Shown here one piece after another: positions 11,024-23,370 of a stretch of 64,000 nt of DNA. The notes under the pieces were generated by a model, which did no database searches, was not told where the DNA came from, and saw only the letters and a list, made by a program, of their open reading frames with translations. Origin of the DNA: Aphidius gifuensis (taxonomy: Eukaryota; Arthropoda; Insecta; Hymenoptera; Braconidae); assembly GCF_014905175.1 (NCBI RefSeq), contig NC_057793.1:10602001-10666000 (forward strand), in the 5' to 3' direction. Position 1 is the first letter of the stretch. The number at the start of each line of letters is the position of its first letter. Both the position numbers and the translations under genes were made by a program.

Positions 11024-14000
11024 AAATGATAAAAAAAAAAAAAATGTATGACAAGATTAAAACAACAATCGTTTACATGATTACAAATGTTTTTTTTTTA
11101 TTTTTTTTTTTTATATTGATAATTGAATACATTAAATATGTCACAGCATTATACAATGAATATTGTAATCAATAAAAACTGGCAATAATTTTTTTTATAT
11201 TTATTCATACTTCTTTTTTTTTTTTTTTCTTGACAAATATAATATCAATATGCACACACAGGGAGAAAGTATTATATGTGCAGCAGTTAGATAGGCTCTT
11301 TTAGGCCATTTATAAACACAATAAAAAAATATATATGTAGTTATCACATTGAGAGAAAATCGTTGATCTTAATAACATGTGCATAAAGCTCAAAAAGATG
11401 GAGGATAAAGCTACTTGAACTTTGTATTTATACACTGTTTCACATGATGAAAAAATATCAAAAAAATTTATGGAAAAGTTGTAAAAGGTTTATATACAAT
11501 GAGAATAAATATAGATATATTAATTAGATAAAAAAAATCATTGATTAATAATGTTTATATATTAAAAAATTTAGAAAATATATTTCAATTGTTTTTTTAA
11601 ATGAGATGAAACTGTATGAATTTATAGTAATTATTAATTACTAATTAATTACTAATTAAATATCGTAACAAAAAAAAAAAACAAAGTTTTTATCTACAAA
11701 AAAGAGTCAAGTATTCGAAGTTGTCACTATAATTGTAAGTACATTAATTTAGATTTGACACTAAAAATTTAAAAAAGAAATATATTTTTTTGACGCATAT
11801 AATTAAGTCTGAACTATTGAAAAAAAAATTTTTTAACTTGACCCCACCTGATGTAAAATACATGTATTGTCTTGAATACTGAAATCTTATTTGGGAAAAA
11901 CCAGGTAGGGTCAAGTTAAAAATTTTTTTTTTCAATAAGTAGTTCAGACTTAATTACGTGCGTCAAAAAAAATATATTTCAGCGTCAAAAATATATTAAC
12001 AGTTTTTTTAAGCACAGGGACAATTTGGGTTTAAGACCCCACATTGAAAAATAATTCTAAAAATTGAATTAATTAAAAAATCAATTATTGTCAAAATACT
12101 ATCCTATTCCAATAAAATCATGTCTTTAAAAAATCAACTCCCTCGACATATAGTTATTATATAATTTTATTATTTAAAAATGGTTAAAAAAAAGAAACGG
12201 TCAATGACTAAATAATTATTTTAACTATGATAACATTGAGCTTTTCTCGAGATTTTTTATGTATCTAATAAAAAATCAATTTTAAAAGCAGGACCCTATA
12301 TTATCATAATCGTAATTTTTGTGTTTTAAACAAATCACTATATATTCAATAATATTTTCTAATTAAATTATTTGATTTTAACCAACGTTATGATATTTGG
12401 ATAAAAGTTTGTAATTTTTTTTATCTATAAAAAAACGCATGTTTTGCAATACATAGGAATTCACAAAATAGTTTTGTCTATTCTACCGATTTAGTTTCAG
12501 TCTCAGATGATCTACGCCGCAGTGTTATGATAGCCGGATCATAGCGTGTAACTTGTGTAGATTTTACAAAACATTTTTTGTAAATTCTACTGATCTTATA
12601 TCTTTAGTTTTAGCTCATCTCTTCCAGCATTTCATCAACAGCTGAATTAAACTTTGTATACCATATCAACACAATGGTAAAAGAAAATATCCCAACAATG
12701 TATTTTAACAATTAAAATAAAAGAACAACAATTAATAATTATTTTTTTACAGTATACAGTTCATTCTGATGTTTCTTTATTCAATATTTCATCCTAATAT
12801 TGTTTCTGGTACACAAAAATACCAACTGAACAAATTAATGCTTTTACATTTGTTGGAATTAAAGCACCCATAATTGTCTATGTACAAATACACAAATAAT
12901 ATAATTTTTTTTCATTTTTTAACAGTATTAAGTTCGCATCTTTAATTTGCTACGAAAACAAATGAAAAACTTGCAGAAACATTTTTTTCCATAATTTCTA
13001 ATTTTAATAAAAATTATATTAATATGAATATAAAATCATATGGTGAATTGTATTCATTTGATAAAAATAGACTGCAGTATATGTTTCAAACTATGTCGAT
13101 TTTTCGAACATAAGCCATTCATATATGTCATTCAATTTTATAGGAATAATTGATCATTATTTGAACTGATATCGAGTCTGCGTTTATTTCAGAATCATAT
13201 ATGATATATAATATTTTATTGTAAAATGATAACTTATCATTGATAAGCACCAGATATAGCGTAATTATTATTATATAACTGTATATTTGTTAAATCGTAA
13301 ATCGATTTCATCATTTCATTATTCTAGGAGCGTAAAATTTCGAGTTTTTTATCATTGTTCTTTTTTTTTTTTTGCTGCTCAACAAATATATTGGTACAGC
13401 TGCAGGGCCGAGAAATCAAAGAAACAAAGATACAACTTTAGCGGAACAGTGCTCCATGAATTCAATGGAACAGCGCCTGAAATCGAAAGGCGCAGTTTTT
13501 CCCGTCCTTGACTTTTTTATATTTTCCTTTTTTATAAAATGTATTTATTATTAATTCAAAATTCTTGTTCAATTTATATTGTTATTTATTTTATATTGTT
13601 CATTAATCATTATATACCTACTTGATTATATTATAGTTGTTGGCTGTTGTTAAAAATTTGTAAAATACATTTTCATTTATAATTTTTTTTTTTTTTTTAA
13701 TAAATGAAGAATAATTATAGGATTTTTATAATTGCTCAGTAATTCGTTGATTTTTTTTTTTTTTTTTTTTTTGAAAACAGTTATTAATAATTAGAATAAT
13801 AAGCTGTTGATTGAAAGAAAAATGTAAATATTCATATTCAAAACATTATAAAAATACTTACATTTAATTGTAAACTTAGATTTTAGTTATCTACCTTAGA
13901 GTAAGATTTCAATAAAAATGAATAAAATATAAAAGTTTATCATACTTGAAGTTTTGATATCAACTATTGTATACACCTTCTATAAACCTTCATCAATTGA

Positions 14001-15376
14001 TTATTTAACTTTGACAGTTTTTTTTTATTTGATAATCCACGACGTGATCTGATATTTGAATATTTTAATTTTCAATTTATCGATCATTAATACAAATATT
14101 GTCAACATTGATTGACAAGTTGATATAAATATTATATATGTGAACCGTGAGTTTTTTAAATTTATTTTTATTTTATTTCTTAGATGTAAATTATTAAGTA
14201 TTATTTTTTCAATTACTCATTAGCCATTAATGACTTATTGCCAAGTGAATGGCTTTTTCTTCTTTCTCTGCTTGAACCAACATTATCAGTAACTGACATA
14301 TTATATTTCAAGTTATTCATTAAATTACAATTCACATAATATAGCAATTTGTTTGTGGTCCCTTCTCTTCGTAGTAAGTATAATATTTTGTTTTATATTT
14401 TATTTGTCTCAGAACAAAAGATAACAAATCATGATTGCACTTCGAAGAATCTTTAGGTTTTTTGTTTATGGCATGTTATTTGGTACGATAAATAATAAAT
14501 AAAAAAAATGAAGTCATTTGAGTACCATGGTGATTTGTTTCTTCTAATTTTATTTGGATAATTATAATTAATGAGTGTTCATTAATCAAGTTAAAAAAAA
14601 GTACACTAAGTGTAAAAATTTTTAGTTCATAAATATTTTTCGAACAAATTTCAATTAAAGTAAGTCAATCAAATTTATGTTAAATTTATTAATCAAAACA
14701 ATTGTTAATTATTAAAATTATTTTAGTTAGTTATAAAAAGGTCATTCTAATTAATACATAGATATAAAATTTGTTATCTACCTTGATATGAATTTTCATA
14801 TATTTTTAATAATATATTAAAATGTCATTATGTTATATATATCTTCTCTTGGGAATCCCCCGTAGAATACGTGTATATTCTTGATTCTTGGGATTTTTGG
14901 GAACCCCCGGCTTCGCAGTTCTGAGTTTGTTAACAGTTTTGTTTAATTTATTAATCTTCAATAACAAAATTATAATTAAATCCAGTTCTTACAGTGTATG
15001 TAGTGCTAAAAATAATAAAATACTACTGTAAATACACTTTGCAGTAATAAGATTGTTTACAATAATAACTTTTTCGAAATGATATATACACTATCATTAT
15101 TAATTGTATTTTTTCATTATTGCATCAACTTATAAAAATTGAGTATATTTATTATTTTCTAATGTCTATGATCTTCAATGTTCAAGAACAAAAATTCCAA
15201 ATTAAAAACACAATAAAGTTTATGGCTTTGATCATAGCAGCCAAATAATATTTTATCATAATTACAATTACTATCCTAAAAAAAAAACACTCAAAACAAA
15301 GTTATATTATTAATTGATTGTTAAATATTTTTCCAATAGATCATAGTCAACACACAAGGAGTAAACTTTATTAACA
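11024..15376. other. Intergenic region between UGT cluster and dynamin-like gene
   Basis: No gene is supported. A foldback repeat lies at 11755-11990. Around 12467-12650 there are two degenerate direct repeats (ACAAAA..TTTTGT..ATTCTAC-GAT). A short, more GC-rich patch at 13340-13510 has overlapping open frames of 60-74 codons without a domain. Positions 14841-14935 hold a small inverted motif (TTGGGAATCCCC ... GGGAACCCCC). The rest is A/T homopolymer-rich sequence. Confidence 0.5.
11755..11990. repeat. Foldback element, about 236 bp
   Basis: The two arms are inverted copies. Left is TTTTTGACGCATATAATTAA...GTCTGAACTATTG...TTAACTTGACCCCACCTG; right is its complement, ending at TAATTACGTGCGTCAAAAAA. 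The roughly 100-base arms surround a short loop near ATACATGTATTGTC. It has no coding capacity and is a MITE-like palindrome. Confidence 0.75.
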
Positions 15377-17580
15377 ATGAAAGAATTAATTCCACTAGTA
15401 AATAAATTACAAGATTTGTCAACAAAAATTGGAGAATCTCTGGAGTTGGACTTGCCCCAAATTGCTGTGGTTGGCGGACAAAGTGCTGGCAAAAGCTCCG
15501 TCCTCGAAAATTTTGTTGGATGGTAAGTTAATGTATCGACTACTTGTTAATTATTTAAAATTAATATACTTTTTTCAATCATAGGGATTTTTTACCAAGA
15601 GGAACTGGAATCGTAACTAGACGACCTCTTATACTACAATTGATCCATAAAAGAAGTGGTGATACAAGTGAGTTGAACTTGGAAATATAAACAACCCAAA
15701 TAATAATATTTAATTTTTTCATTCATTAAAATTAGATTATGCTGAATTTTCTCATACTGGAAATGAGAAATTTGAAATTGATGAAATACGCGATGAAATT
15801 GAAGAAGAAACAAGGAGAGAAACCCAAGGAGAAAAAGGAATTTCGAGAATTCCAATAAGGTTGCGAATATATTCACCAAATGGTAAAAATAAAAAATAAA
15901 AAACTCGAATTGCAATTCGACATGCATGTTTAAATTTAATTAATTCAATTGTTTACATATTGCAGTACTGAATTTGACTCTGGTTGATTTACCTGGTTTG
16001 ACTAAAGTACCAGTATTTGATCAACCAAAGGACATTGAGTATCAGATAAGAGGGATGATACTCGAATATATTAGAAAAAAAAATTGTTTAATATTGGCAG
16101 TAACACCTGCCAACACAGACCTTGCAAATAGCGATGCACTCAAACTTGCAAAAGAAGTCGATCCAGAAGGTATCAAATATATTATTTAAATATTCATTAA
16201 TATATTTAATAAAAATTAGTGTATTATATTTTTTAAAATACCTTAATCATTTTAAAAGGCATCCGGACAATTGGTGTTCTTACAAAACTGGATCTTATGG
16301 ATGAAGGAACTGATGCAAGATTTATTTTGGAAAATAAATTAATACCATTGAAAAGAGGCTATGTAGGTGTAGTAAATAGAAGTCAAAAAAATATCGATGG
16401 AGAAATGAATATCAAAGATTCAATAAAAGCTGAAAAAGCTTATTTTGAAAATCATGATGTATATCATGACATGGCAAATAAACTTGGTACTTCATATTTA
16501 CAATGTATATTGAATCAACAACTTGAAATACATATTCGTAACACCCTACCAGATTTCCGTGATAAATTCTTAATGCATCAGCAAAAACTTCATGATGATC
16601 TTAAAAAATACAGAAAGTATTTAATGATTGATGAGTCATCAAGTGAAACTGGATTATTAATGCAAATTTTGAAAGAACTACGTGTTGAATTTGATAATGC
16701 CATGGGAAATTTTGAGTACTATGAGTTATCAAAAACACCAAACATTGGATGTAAAATTTTTGATATATTGCATACAAAATTTCCATCGCAGTTCTCAAGG
16801 ATCACTTATCATAGTCCCTCAAGAGCTGAAATCGACTTGGCTATAAAAAACATACGTGGATACAAGGTTGGTATTTGGACTCCAGATATCGTATTAAAAG
16901 CACTTGTTAAAAAACAATTCAATGAATTTAAACTACCTAGTTTTGTATGTGTTGATGAAATTGTACAAGTGCTTTGTGATGGTTTTCATTTATATACTCG
17001 TAACTTATCTCATTTTCCAAAATTACGTGATGAAGTTTGTGGAATAATTACGTCTCATATTAAAAACCGTGAAAAAATATGCAAAGAAGTGCTTCAACAA
17101 TTTATTGATATAGAATCGGGTTATATAAATACCAACAATGATGATTACAAAATATTGCTTAATAAAAAAAAACGAAACTCACATGTGCAGGATGATCATG
17201 ACAAAGTAAAAATCTATGTTGATACATATTTGGAACACGCAAATAAAACTGTAAAAGACTTTGTACCAAAAGCAATTGTATGGATAATTATTGATGATTG
17301 TAAAAAATTTATTGATACAGAATTACCGAATTCTATATTACAAAATAAAAATTTTCTTTCATTGATGGAGTTTTCACAAGATGAAAAAAAAGAATATGAC
17401 GAAATACGTAGTATTTATGAAGCTTGCACAGAAGCTTTGGAAATAATTGGTGATAGACCACCTGTTGTGGAATCAGACTTCAAACCTGCAACACAAATTC
17501 AACAACCAAACATTGCAACAACCTTGTGGAAAAGAATCATGATATTTTTTTCAAAATGTTTTTTAAATGAAACTAATTAA
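15377..17580 (+). CDS. Dynamin-like GTPase without PH and proline-rich domains (633 aa, 3' introns lost)
   Basis: Large self-assembling GTPase of the dynamin superfamily. Exons 15377-15522, 15585-15667, 15736-15882, 15966-16169 and 16259-17580 join in frame. The G1 P-loop is at residues 33-41 (GGQSAGKSS, Lys39), switch I GIVTRRP follows, G3 is DLPG at 133-136 and G4 is TKLD at 202-205; all are intact. A helical stalk and a C-terminal GED (KTVKDFVPKAIVWIIIDD; YEACTEALEIIGD) follow. The roughly 110-residue PH domain of classical dynamin is absent, replaced by a short lysine-rich linker, and there is no proline-rich tail. The result resembles Mx/DLP architecture while the G domain is shibire-like. 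Its first four exon junctions match the gene at 37055-40138, but exon 5 (1322 nt) covers eight exons of that gene. One change: GWDFLPRG where dynamins have GRDFLPRG. AATAAA lies at 17631. The role is unknown: membrane scission or an Mx-like function are both possible. Confidence 0.9.
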
Positions 17581-18189
17581 GTTTTTTTATCAGAACTTTA
17601 AATTTAAAGTTTGGCATACTCTTAATCAAAAATAAAAGATCTAATTATCGGTTTTTTAAATTTACTATATTAAACACATTTGAAAGAAAGATTTCTGTCA
17701 ACAATCATAAATGATGATTGTATTTTATTTATAAACAATATAAAGTTTTCTACTTTAATTAAATATTTATCTTTTGAATCCCCAGTAACAATTGGATCTA
17801 ACCTGGACGAGAATTCATGTACGAACAAACTATTTCCAAGTCAGGGTAATAATAAATACTGTCTTGAAGAATCAAAAATGCAATGTAAATCATTTTATTA
17901 TCTCTTTTTTTATACTCTCTTTTAATGCAAGTTCATGAAAAATAAAACAATTATTGTATTTTTTTATATCAATAAAATGAATATAATAAAATAACTTTAA
18001 TAATCGTTTATTCGTTTTCTTCATTGCTTTGAATATTACTTTTTTATATTACGATTTTCAGGGATACACCGGACGATAAATATTTATCAACTTTGAAAAC
18101 CATTTACGTATTTCAAGTTTTATATAATTAAAAAAAAAATTATCATAAAGCGATCATTATATTCCACAGTAAATTTTGGGTACTTCCAA
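17581..18189. other. 3' flank of dynamin-like gene
   Basis: AT-rich sequence containing polyadenylation-type AATAAA words. An 81-codon open frame at 17680-17925 shows no family resemblance and is not called. Confidence 0.5.
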
Positions 18190-18740
18190 TTTATTTTTAA
18201 TTATAAATGGTGAGTTTTTTAACAGAATACATTTTATCTATATTTTACCTATCTATTTTGTCAATAAAACAAGTATGTTTAAAAAAAGAACAAGTATACA
18301 TTCGAACTAATACATATTCTTTGTCAAGTTTTGTAACTATAATATTATAGACAGTCTTGATCAGTCTTTTAAGAATTAATTTCAAATGATTATGTATCGA
18401 AGTTATCACACAAATAATCAGTCCAAGTGTTTACATGAATACAAACTGTTTACTTTTACATAATACTCAAAACTATTGAATGAATAAAAAAATAATTATA
18501 TATGTACTTGAAGAAAATCAATATTTTATTGTCATTATACAATTTTGATAATGTTTCACAATAAAAAAAATTGAGTAACGAACACTTTTTGTTGATAATT
18601 TAAAAAAAAATTAAAGCTTGGTTATAAAAATTGGAAAAAAAAACCAAAACAAAAGTGATTAAAGTCAATTATTTGGAACGACGTATAGAGAAACTTTAGT
18701 CAGAATTTTTAATATTGCTCGCTTTGTATTTTTTACAGAC
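18190..18740 (-). pseudogene. 3' tail of a lost dynamin-like copy
   Basis: About 550 bases closely match 36610-37130, the 3' flank and terminal coding of the minus-strand dynamin-like gene, in the same orientation. The match includes noncoding landmarks (ATCGAAGTTATCACACAAAT, CAGTCCAAGTGTTTACATGA). At 18665-18712 the minus strand still reads LKILTKVSLYVVPNN followed by a TGA stop, against LKILTKVSAYLVPNN and TAA in the intact gene. Upstream coding is lost. It does not derive from the neighbouring plus-strand gene, whose C-terminus is different. Confidence 0.85.
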
Positions 18741-19040
18741 AATAGCTAATTTATTGAAAAAATAAAATAATAATGGAATAACATTTTTTCGAAAATACAA
18801 TATATTATTAAATGGGTGCGTTTTTTCGTAAGAAATTGAATGGTAAAGCCAAGTAGAATTACTTTTCGGGTATATACACTTCGATGAAATTGATGCTTAC
18901 TGAAATAAATTTATAGCACATGCACGTGACGTATTTATTAAAAAAAATATACTTTATATTAATCTCGAACGAAATACGAATCTACACAACAATTGAATTC
19001 AAAATAGAAAAAAGATCTGATAACGTTTGTTGGGGCGTGT

Positions 19041-19092
19041 GGCCCGCGTTACCCGTTGAAAATTAAAAATTTTCAATACTCCGGCTAGGGCC
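19041..19092. repeat. 52-bp GC-capped palindromic element, copy 2
   Basis: Near-identical to 1829-1880: GGCCCGCGTTACCCGTTGAA, an A/T palindrome, then ACTCCGGCTAGGGCCA. Its base composition stands out sharply against the AT-rich surroundings. Confidence 0.6.
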
Positions 19093-19165
19093 ATTGTTGT
19101 TTTTATTGCTTAGATATAATTTAATTGTTAAGCAAATATTAAACATTTAAGTATATCAAAGAAAG

Positions 19166-19600
19166 ATACTCCAAGTGAAAAAATATATCTATTGGAAATG
19201 AAATATATTTATTTTATATTTAGAAAAAATTTAGAAAAATATGAATTAAATTTAAAATATATACAGTTTGGACATACTAAAATGAAATTGAAAAAATTCA
19301 GAAAAGATTTAGAAAAAATATAAACTAAATTTAAAATATATACAGTTTTGAACATACGAAAATTAAATTAAAAAAAAATTTACAAAAAATAAAAAAAAAT
19401 CAAGAAAAAATTTAGAAAAAGCTTAATTTTAGTATGTCCAAACTTGAACATTTTCTGAATTTAATTTATATTTGTTCTAAATCTTTTCTAAATTTTTTCT
19501 AAATTTACTTTTAGTATGTCCAAAACTGTATATCCATTAAATTCAATTTATATTTCCATTAAATATAAATTAAATATATTTTTTCCACTTGGGTATTTTA
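19166..19600. mobile_element. Large palindromic (foldback) element, copy 1
   Basis: About 430 bases, almost entirely an imperfect inverted repeat. It begins CCAAGTGAAAAAATATAT and ends ATATTTTTTCCACTTGG. Both arms carry the ACATACTAAAAT / TTTTAGTATGTCC words and serial TTTAGAAAAAAT units. It encodes nothing. A second copy lies at 20868-21281. Confidence 0.85.
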
Positions 19601-19748
19601 ATTTTAGTTAAATATTTAGATGATCATTAAAACGAAATTTACCGTAAGATAGATCATATACTAACATAAAAAAGGGATTTCATTTTTCATGGTTCCAGAT
19701 ATGTTCAATTAATTGATCAATAAAAATTATAAACATTTAATTATATTT

Positions 19749-20430
19749 AGAGATGCCGCGATAATCGATAATATCGCGACAAGGCGATACGATATTTGAC
19801 TGACGATAACCGATAAAATTATCGTGTCATCGCGATAATGTCGGAAAAAATATACATTTAAATCAAAGCAATATTTTCATATTGTTGAACTCCAGAAAAT
19901 ATTAAATTAAAGAAAAAATAGATTACTGCAACATATAATATTAGATACATATTAATCTAACAATATGAAAGTAATATAAATTATAATAATATGATAACTA
20001 ATAATAATTTTATATGAATTATATAAACCGTTGTTGCATGTGTTATATTTTTTTTTTAATTTGGTTTTCAAGTTTTTTTTCAATATTATTTGCCAATGAA
20101 CTTTTAAACCATGAATTTAAACATAATAAATTTTGACTATAATAATTTTTACTTAGATAATTCATGTAATTTACTTATTGTCCTTAAGATAATTCTTCCT
20201 GCTTTTATAATGTTTTTGTATGCAAAAAATATTTTAAAATTTCCCTGTAAATTATACTCAAACAAAAAAATTATCGTCGATCATGTCGATAATACCCGAT
20301 ACGATACGACAACACCTATGACGATACGATAATAAGACGACACGATAATCCGATTTTTGTCGAATTTTTAGACGACACGATACGATAATCAGCCAATTAT
20401 CGTATCGTATCGTATCGCGGCATCTCTCAT
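19749..20430. mobile_element. hAT-like non-autonomous element
   Basis: The terminal inverted repeat AGAGATGCCGCGATA (start) is mirrored by TATCGCGGCATCTCT (end). Subterminal regions are packed with CGATACGATA/TATCGTATCG words in both orientations, a common arrangement of transposase-binding sites in hAT elements. The interior (about 19850-20270) is AT-rich with a 73-codon frame that is not a transposase. The hAT assignment rests on TIR style and subterminal repeats only; no clear 8-bp target duplication was found. Confidence 0.65.
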
Positions 20431-20867
20431 TTATATTTTCTTTTATTTTTACAAATATTTCAATCGTTTTTTTATAATTTTACAATTAATTTCGGATTTA
20501 TAATAAAAAATACAACTCTTTAATAATATTAGGATACAAAGATATTTTACTAACAATTATTTGAATTTCTTATAAAATATATTACAATAAGTAGTAATAA
20601 AATATCTTCGTTTCTTAAGGTGACTGTATTTTTTATTTTAATTTTTAGATTCAAAAAAAGGTTAAATAATTTATTCCAAACTTTTGCATTTAAAAATTTA
20701 TTCTGATTATAGAAAAGAAACAAAGAAGGTGTAACTAATCGTTTCGATATTATAAGTACACATTGGTAAGAATCAGCTTACATATAATAATTCAATGTAT
20801 CTGAATATTACTGAATATAATCGATGCATATTTTCTGAGTATTGCTTTCAGAGTGGATTTTATTCTG
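20431..20867. other. AT-rich spacer between mobile elements
   Basis: No gene, tRNA or recognised repeat is seen. Confidence 0.5.
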
Positions 20868-21281
20868 CCCAAGTGAAAAAAATATGTTTATTTTATATTT
20901 AGAAAAAATTTAGAAAAAATATGAATTAAATTTAAAATATATACAGTTTTGGACATACTAAAATTAAATTTAGAAAAAATTCAGAAAAAATTTAGAAAAG
21001 ATTTAGAAAAAATATAAACTAAATTTAAAATATATACAGTTTTGAACATACGAAAATTAAATTTAAAAAAAATTTACAAAAAATAAAAAAAAAATTAAGA
21101 AAAAATTTAGAAAAAGTTTAATTTTAGTATGTCCAAACTTGAACATATTCTAAATTTAATTTATATTTGTTCTAAATTTTTTCTAAATTTACTTTTAGTA
21201 TGTCCAAAACTGTATATCCATAAAATTTAATTTATATTTCCATTAAATATAAATTAAATATATTTTTTCCACTTGGGTGGT
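20868..21281. mobile_element. Large palindromic (foldback) element, copy 2
   Basis: Same element as 19166-19600, in the same orientation, with CCAAGTG...CACTTGG ends. The arms agree closely with copy 1, including TACAGTTTTGGACATACTAA and TTTTAGTATGTCCAAAACTG. The two copies flank the hAT-like element. Confidence 0.85.
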
Positions 21282-22000
21282 TTCAATTTTTTTAAATCTA
21301 CCTTCGATTAGTAATTTCATAAATAATTTTCTCGATGCTTGTTGACTGAACAATATTTTTTTGCATAATATGTTTGTCTGTGTTATAATTTTTTTCACAT
21401 TCCTGTTTTGTTCAGAGATTCCATAGATAATTTTGTGAATGTTTGTTGACCGAAAAGCTTTTTGTATTTATGTTTTTATATCACTAGCGCCCTCGCCGGC
21501 CGCAAGCGGCCGCCTCAGTTGTTTCTATGCTATATGCTAAATTCCAATGACACGTCATCATGTGGTGTTATTAACAAAAAAAAAAAAAAAAAAAAAACAA
21601 TGAAATTTTTAATTAGAGAAAAAATTAATTTATAAATAATATTCGACGATGACTAATAGAATGCTTGAGCCCAGCCCGCGGATACGAAATTAAAAGCCTT
21701 TTGATTTGTACTAATTTTTAATAATGTCAACAATTATTTTATTTACACGTTATTGAAAGGTGGAGGACAGGTTAATTTTTTTCAAATTGACTCGGAACAT
21801 GCAAAAGTTGCTAAATGATCAGAATTATTTTGTATTAATTTGAGCTATTAACATCGGAATTATTCACCTGAAGAATAACGACAAAAAAAAAAAAAAGTTA
21901 CTCCAAAAAATGTTTATATACAATAGACAGACGCATGGTGCTTTAAATGATAGATCCTTTTTCCATTTATTTCCTATCTATTTCAAAGAAAAGGGCAATT
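21282..22000. other. Intergenic DNA with a short GC patch
   Basis: Positions 21487-21516 hold CGCCCTCGCCGGCCGCAAGCGGCCGCC, a GC island with an inverted GGCCGC motif, which is unusual here. Direct repeats around TTTGTTGACTGAA / TTTGTTGACCGAA occur at about 21335-21450. No gene is seen. Confidence 0.45.
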
Positions 22001-22222
22001 CTGGTGGAAATATTTCTCCGGCATTACTCCGTTTTTGGTCCATTTCTTGAGAAATTACTCTGACATGAGATCAATGCTGGATTTTTGTCTCCTTCATTGA
22101 TCTCATGCCGAAATAAGTTTGCCGGTACTAATTTCATGCCGACGAAATTACTCCGGCATCAATCTCATGTCGGAGGAATGCAGAACTGCAGGAGTAATGC
22201 CGGAGTAATATTTCCACCAGGG
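22001..22222. mobile_element. Foldback MITE, CCCTGGTGGAAATATT family
   Basis: Begins CTGGTGGAAATATTTCTCCG and ends AATATTTCCACCAGGG. The interior carries repeated ATCTCATGCCGAAAT / ATTACTCCGGCATCAA words in inverted order. Same family as 2326-2616 and 33846-34125. Confidence 0.8.
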
Positions 22223-22654
22223 AAAAGCTACAACTTGTATCAATAAAATAAAAAGTTACACCTCAATAACAATAACATAGATTGTAAATTAAAATTTTTT
22301 AGCTCACGTCTTTCTCATCAAAAATAATAAAACATTGTTTAAAATTTTAAAAATATTTTTTATTGAAGGCAATATGTTAATCAATAATTGTCGTATAATA
22401 AAACAATTTTTTTTCATCTATGGTCTGTCATCATCTGCTATTTATTGTAAGAAGAAATAGCTTACTCTAAATTTTAATTCACAATAATTTGTTATTATTA
22501 TTGATGTATGAATTCCGATTTTATGAGTGCAAAATAGCTATTTTGCTCTTTTCTTTAAATTAGATAAGAATTCAATTAAAAAGACCCCATGCGTTTGTAT
22601 ATGAACATTTTAGAGCAAATATTTTATTTTTGTCGTTGTTTTTGAGGTAAAAAT

Positions 22655-23370
22655 CCAATGTTTGTACAAATTAGTACAATAAAATATTCTGATTATTTAA
22701 CAAAGTATTGTAAATTTAAATTCTCGAGTAAACTATTTTTTTTTAATACTATTAAAGTACGAATCCTGCTTTCATTGATTCAAATAAGCTCATGACTTTT
22801 TTTTCGAGAATAAAGAAAAAAATTATCTATCATTATTTATTATCCGAGGTGCCATGCAATTGTTAATAATCAATTTTCGTCAAATAATTTTTTTCTATTC
22901 TTTTCAATTGAAGGACAAATTCTGTTATTAATAATATAAATTAACCCATGACTTTTTCTTTAAGAGTAAAAACAAATCATTCAATAACATTTATTTTTTA
23001 AGGCACCATGGAATTGTTATTAAACAATTACATGACACCTCAAAATAATAGAATAATCCTTTTAAATAATTCTTTTTTATCTTTGGAGAGAAAAACGTTG
23101 GCTGATAATATCAGAATTCGTACTTCAGTGGAAAATAATATGAAAAATTGTTAATTAACGATTGCATGTCACCTCGAACAATTGTTAACATTTATTTATA
23201 AATATTGTTGAATTATTTTTTTTTTTTCTTGAAGAGAATGTCGTGAGTTTATTTAAACCGATGAATGCAGGTTTCGTACTCTAATAATGATTGAATAAAA
23301 AAATCTGATTACTTCAAAATTTTAATTAACAATACTTTGTTATTATTGTTAATTATGTACAAATCTTGAT
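22655..23370. repeat. Inverted repeat, about 715 bp span
   Basis: 22697-22875 and 23150-23345 are inverted copies. For example, AAAGTACGAATCCTGCTTTCATTGATT mirrors the complement of AAATGAATGCAGGTTTCGTACTCT-like sequence at 23260-23282, and AGGTGCCATGCAATTGTTAA mirrors 23160-23185. Internally a GGCACCATGGAATTGTTA version at 22999 gives a third related arm. It encodes no protein and is probably a decayed foldback transposon. The sequence from 22223 to 22654 is AT-rich without a gene. Confidence 0.65.

Noticed and set aside
13287..13554. Two overlapping frames of 60-74 codons
   Set aside because: Cysteine- and serine-rich sequence with no family match or splice context; overlapping frames cannot both be real.
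15377..17580. Calling the plus-strand gene a processed retrogene
   Set aside because: Four introns with conserved positions remain in its 5' part, so full retroposition is excluded; partial intron loss fits.
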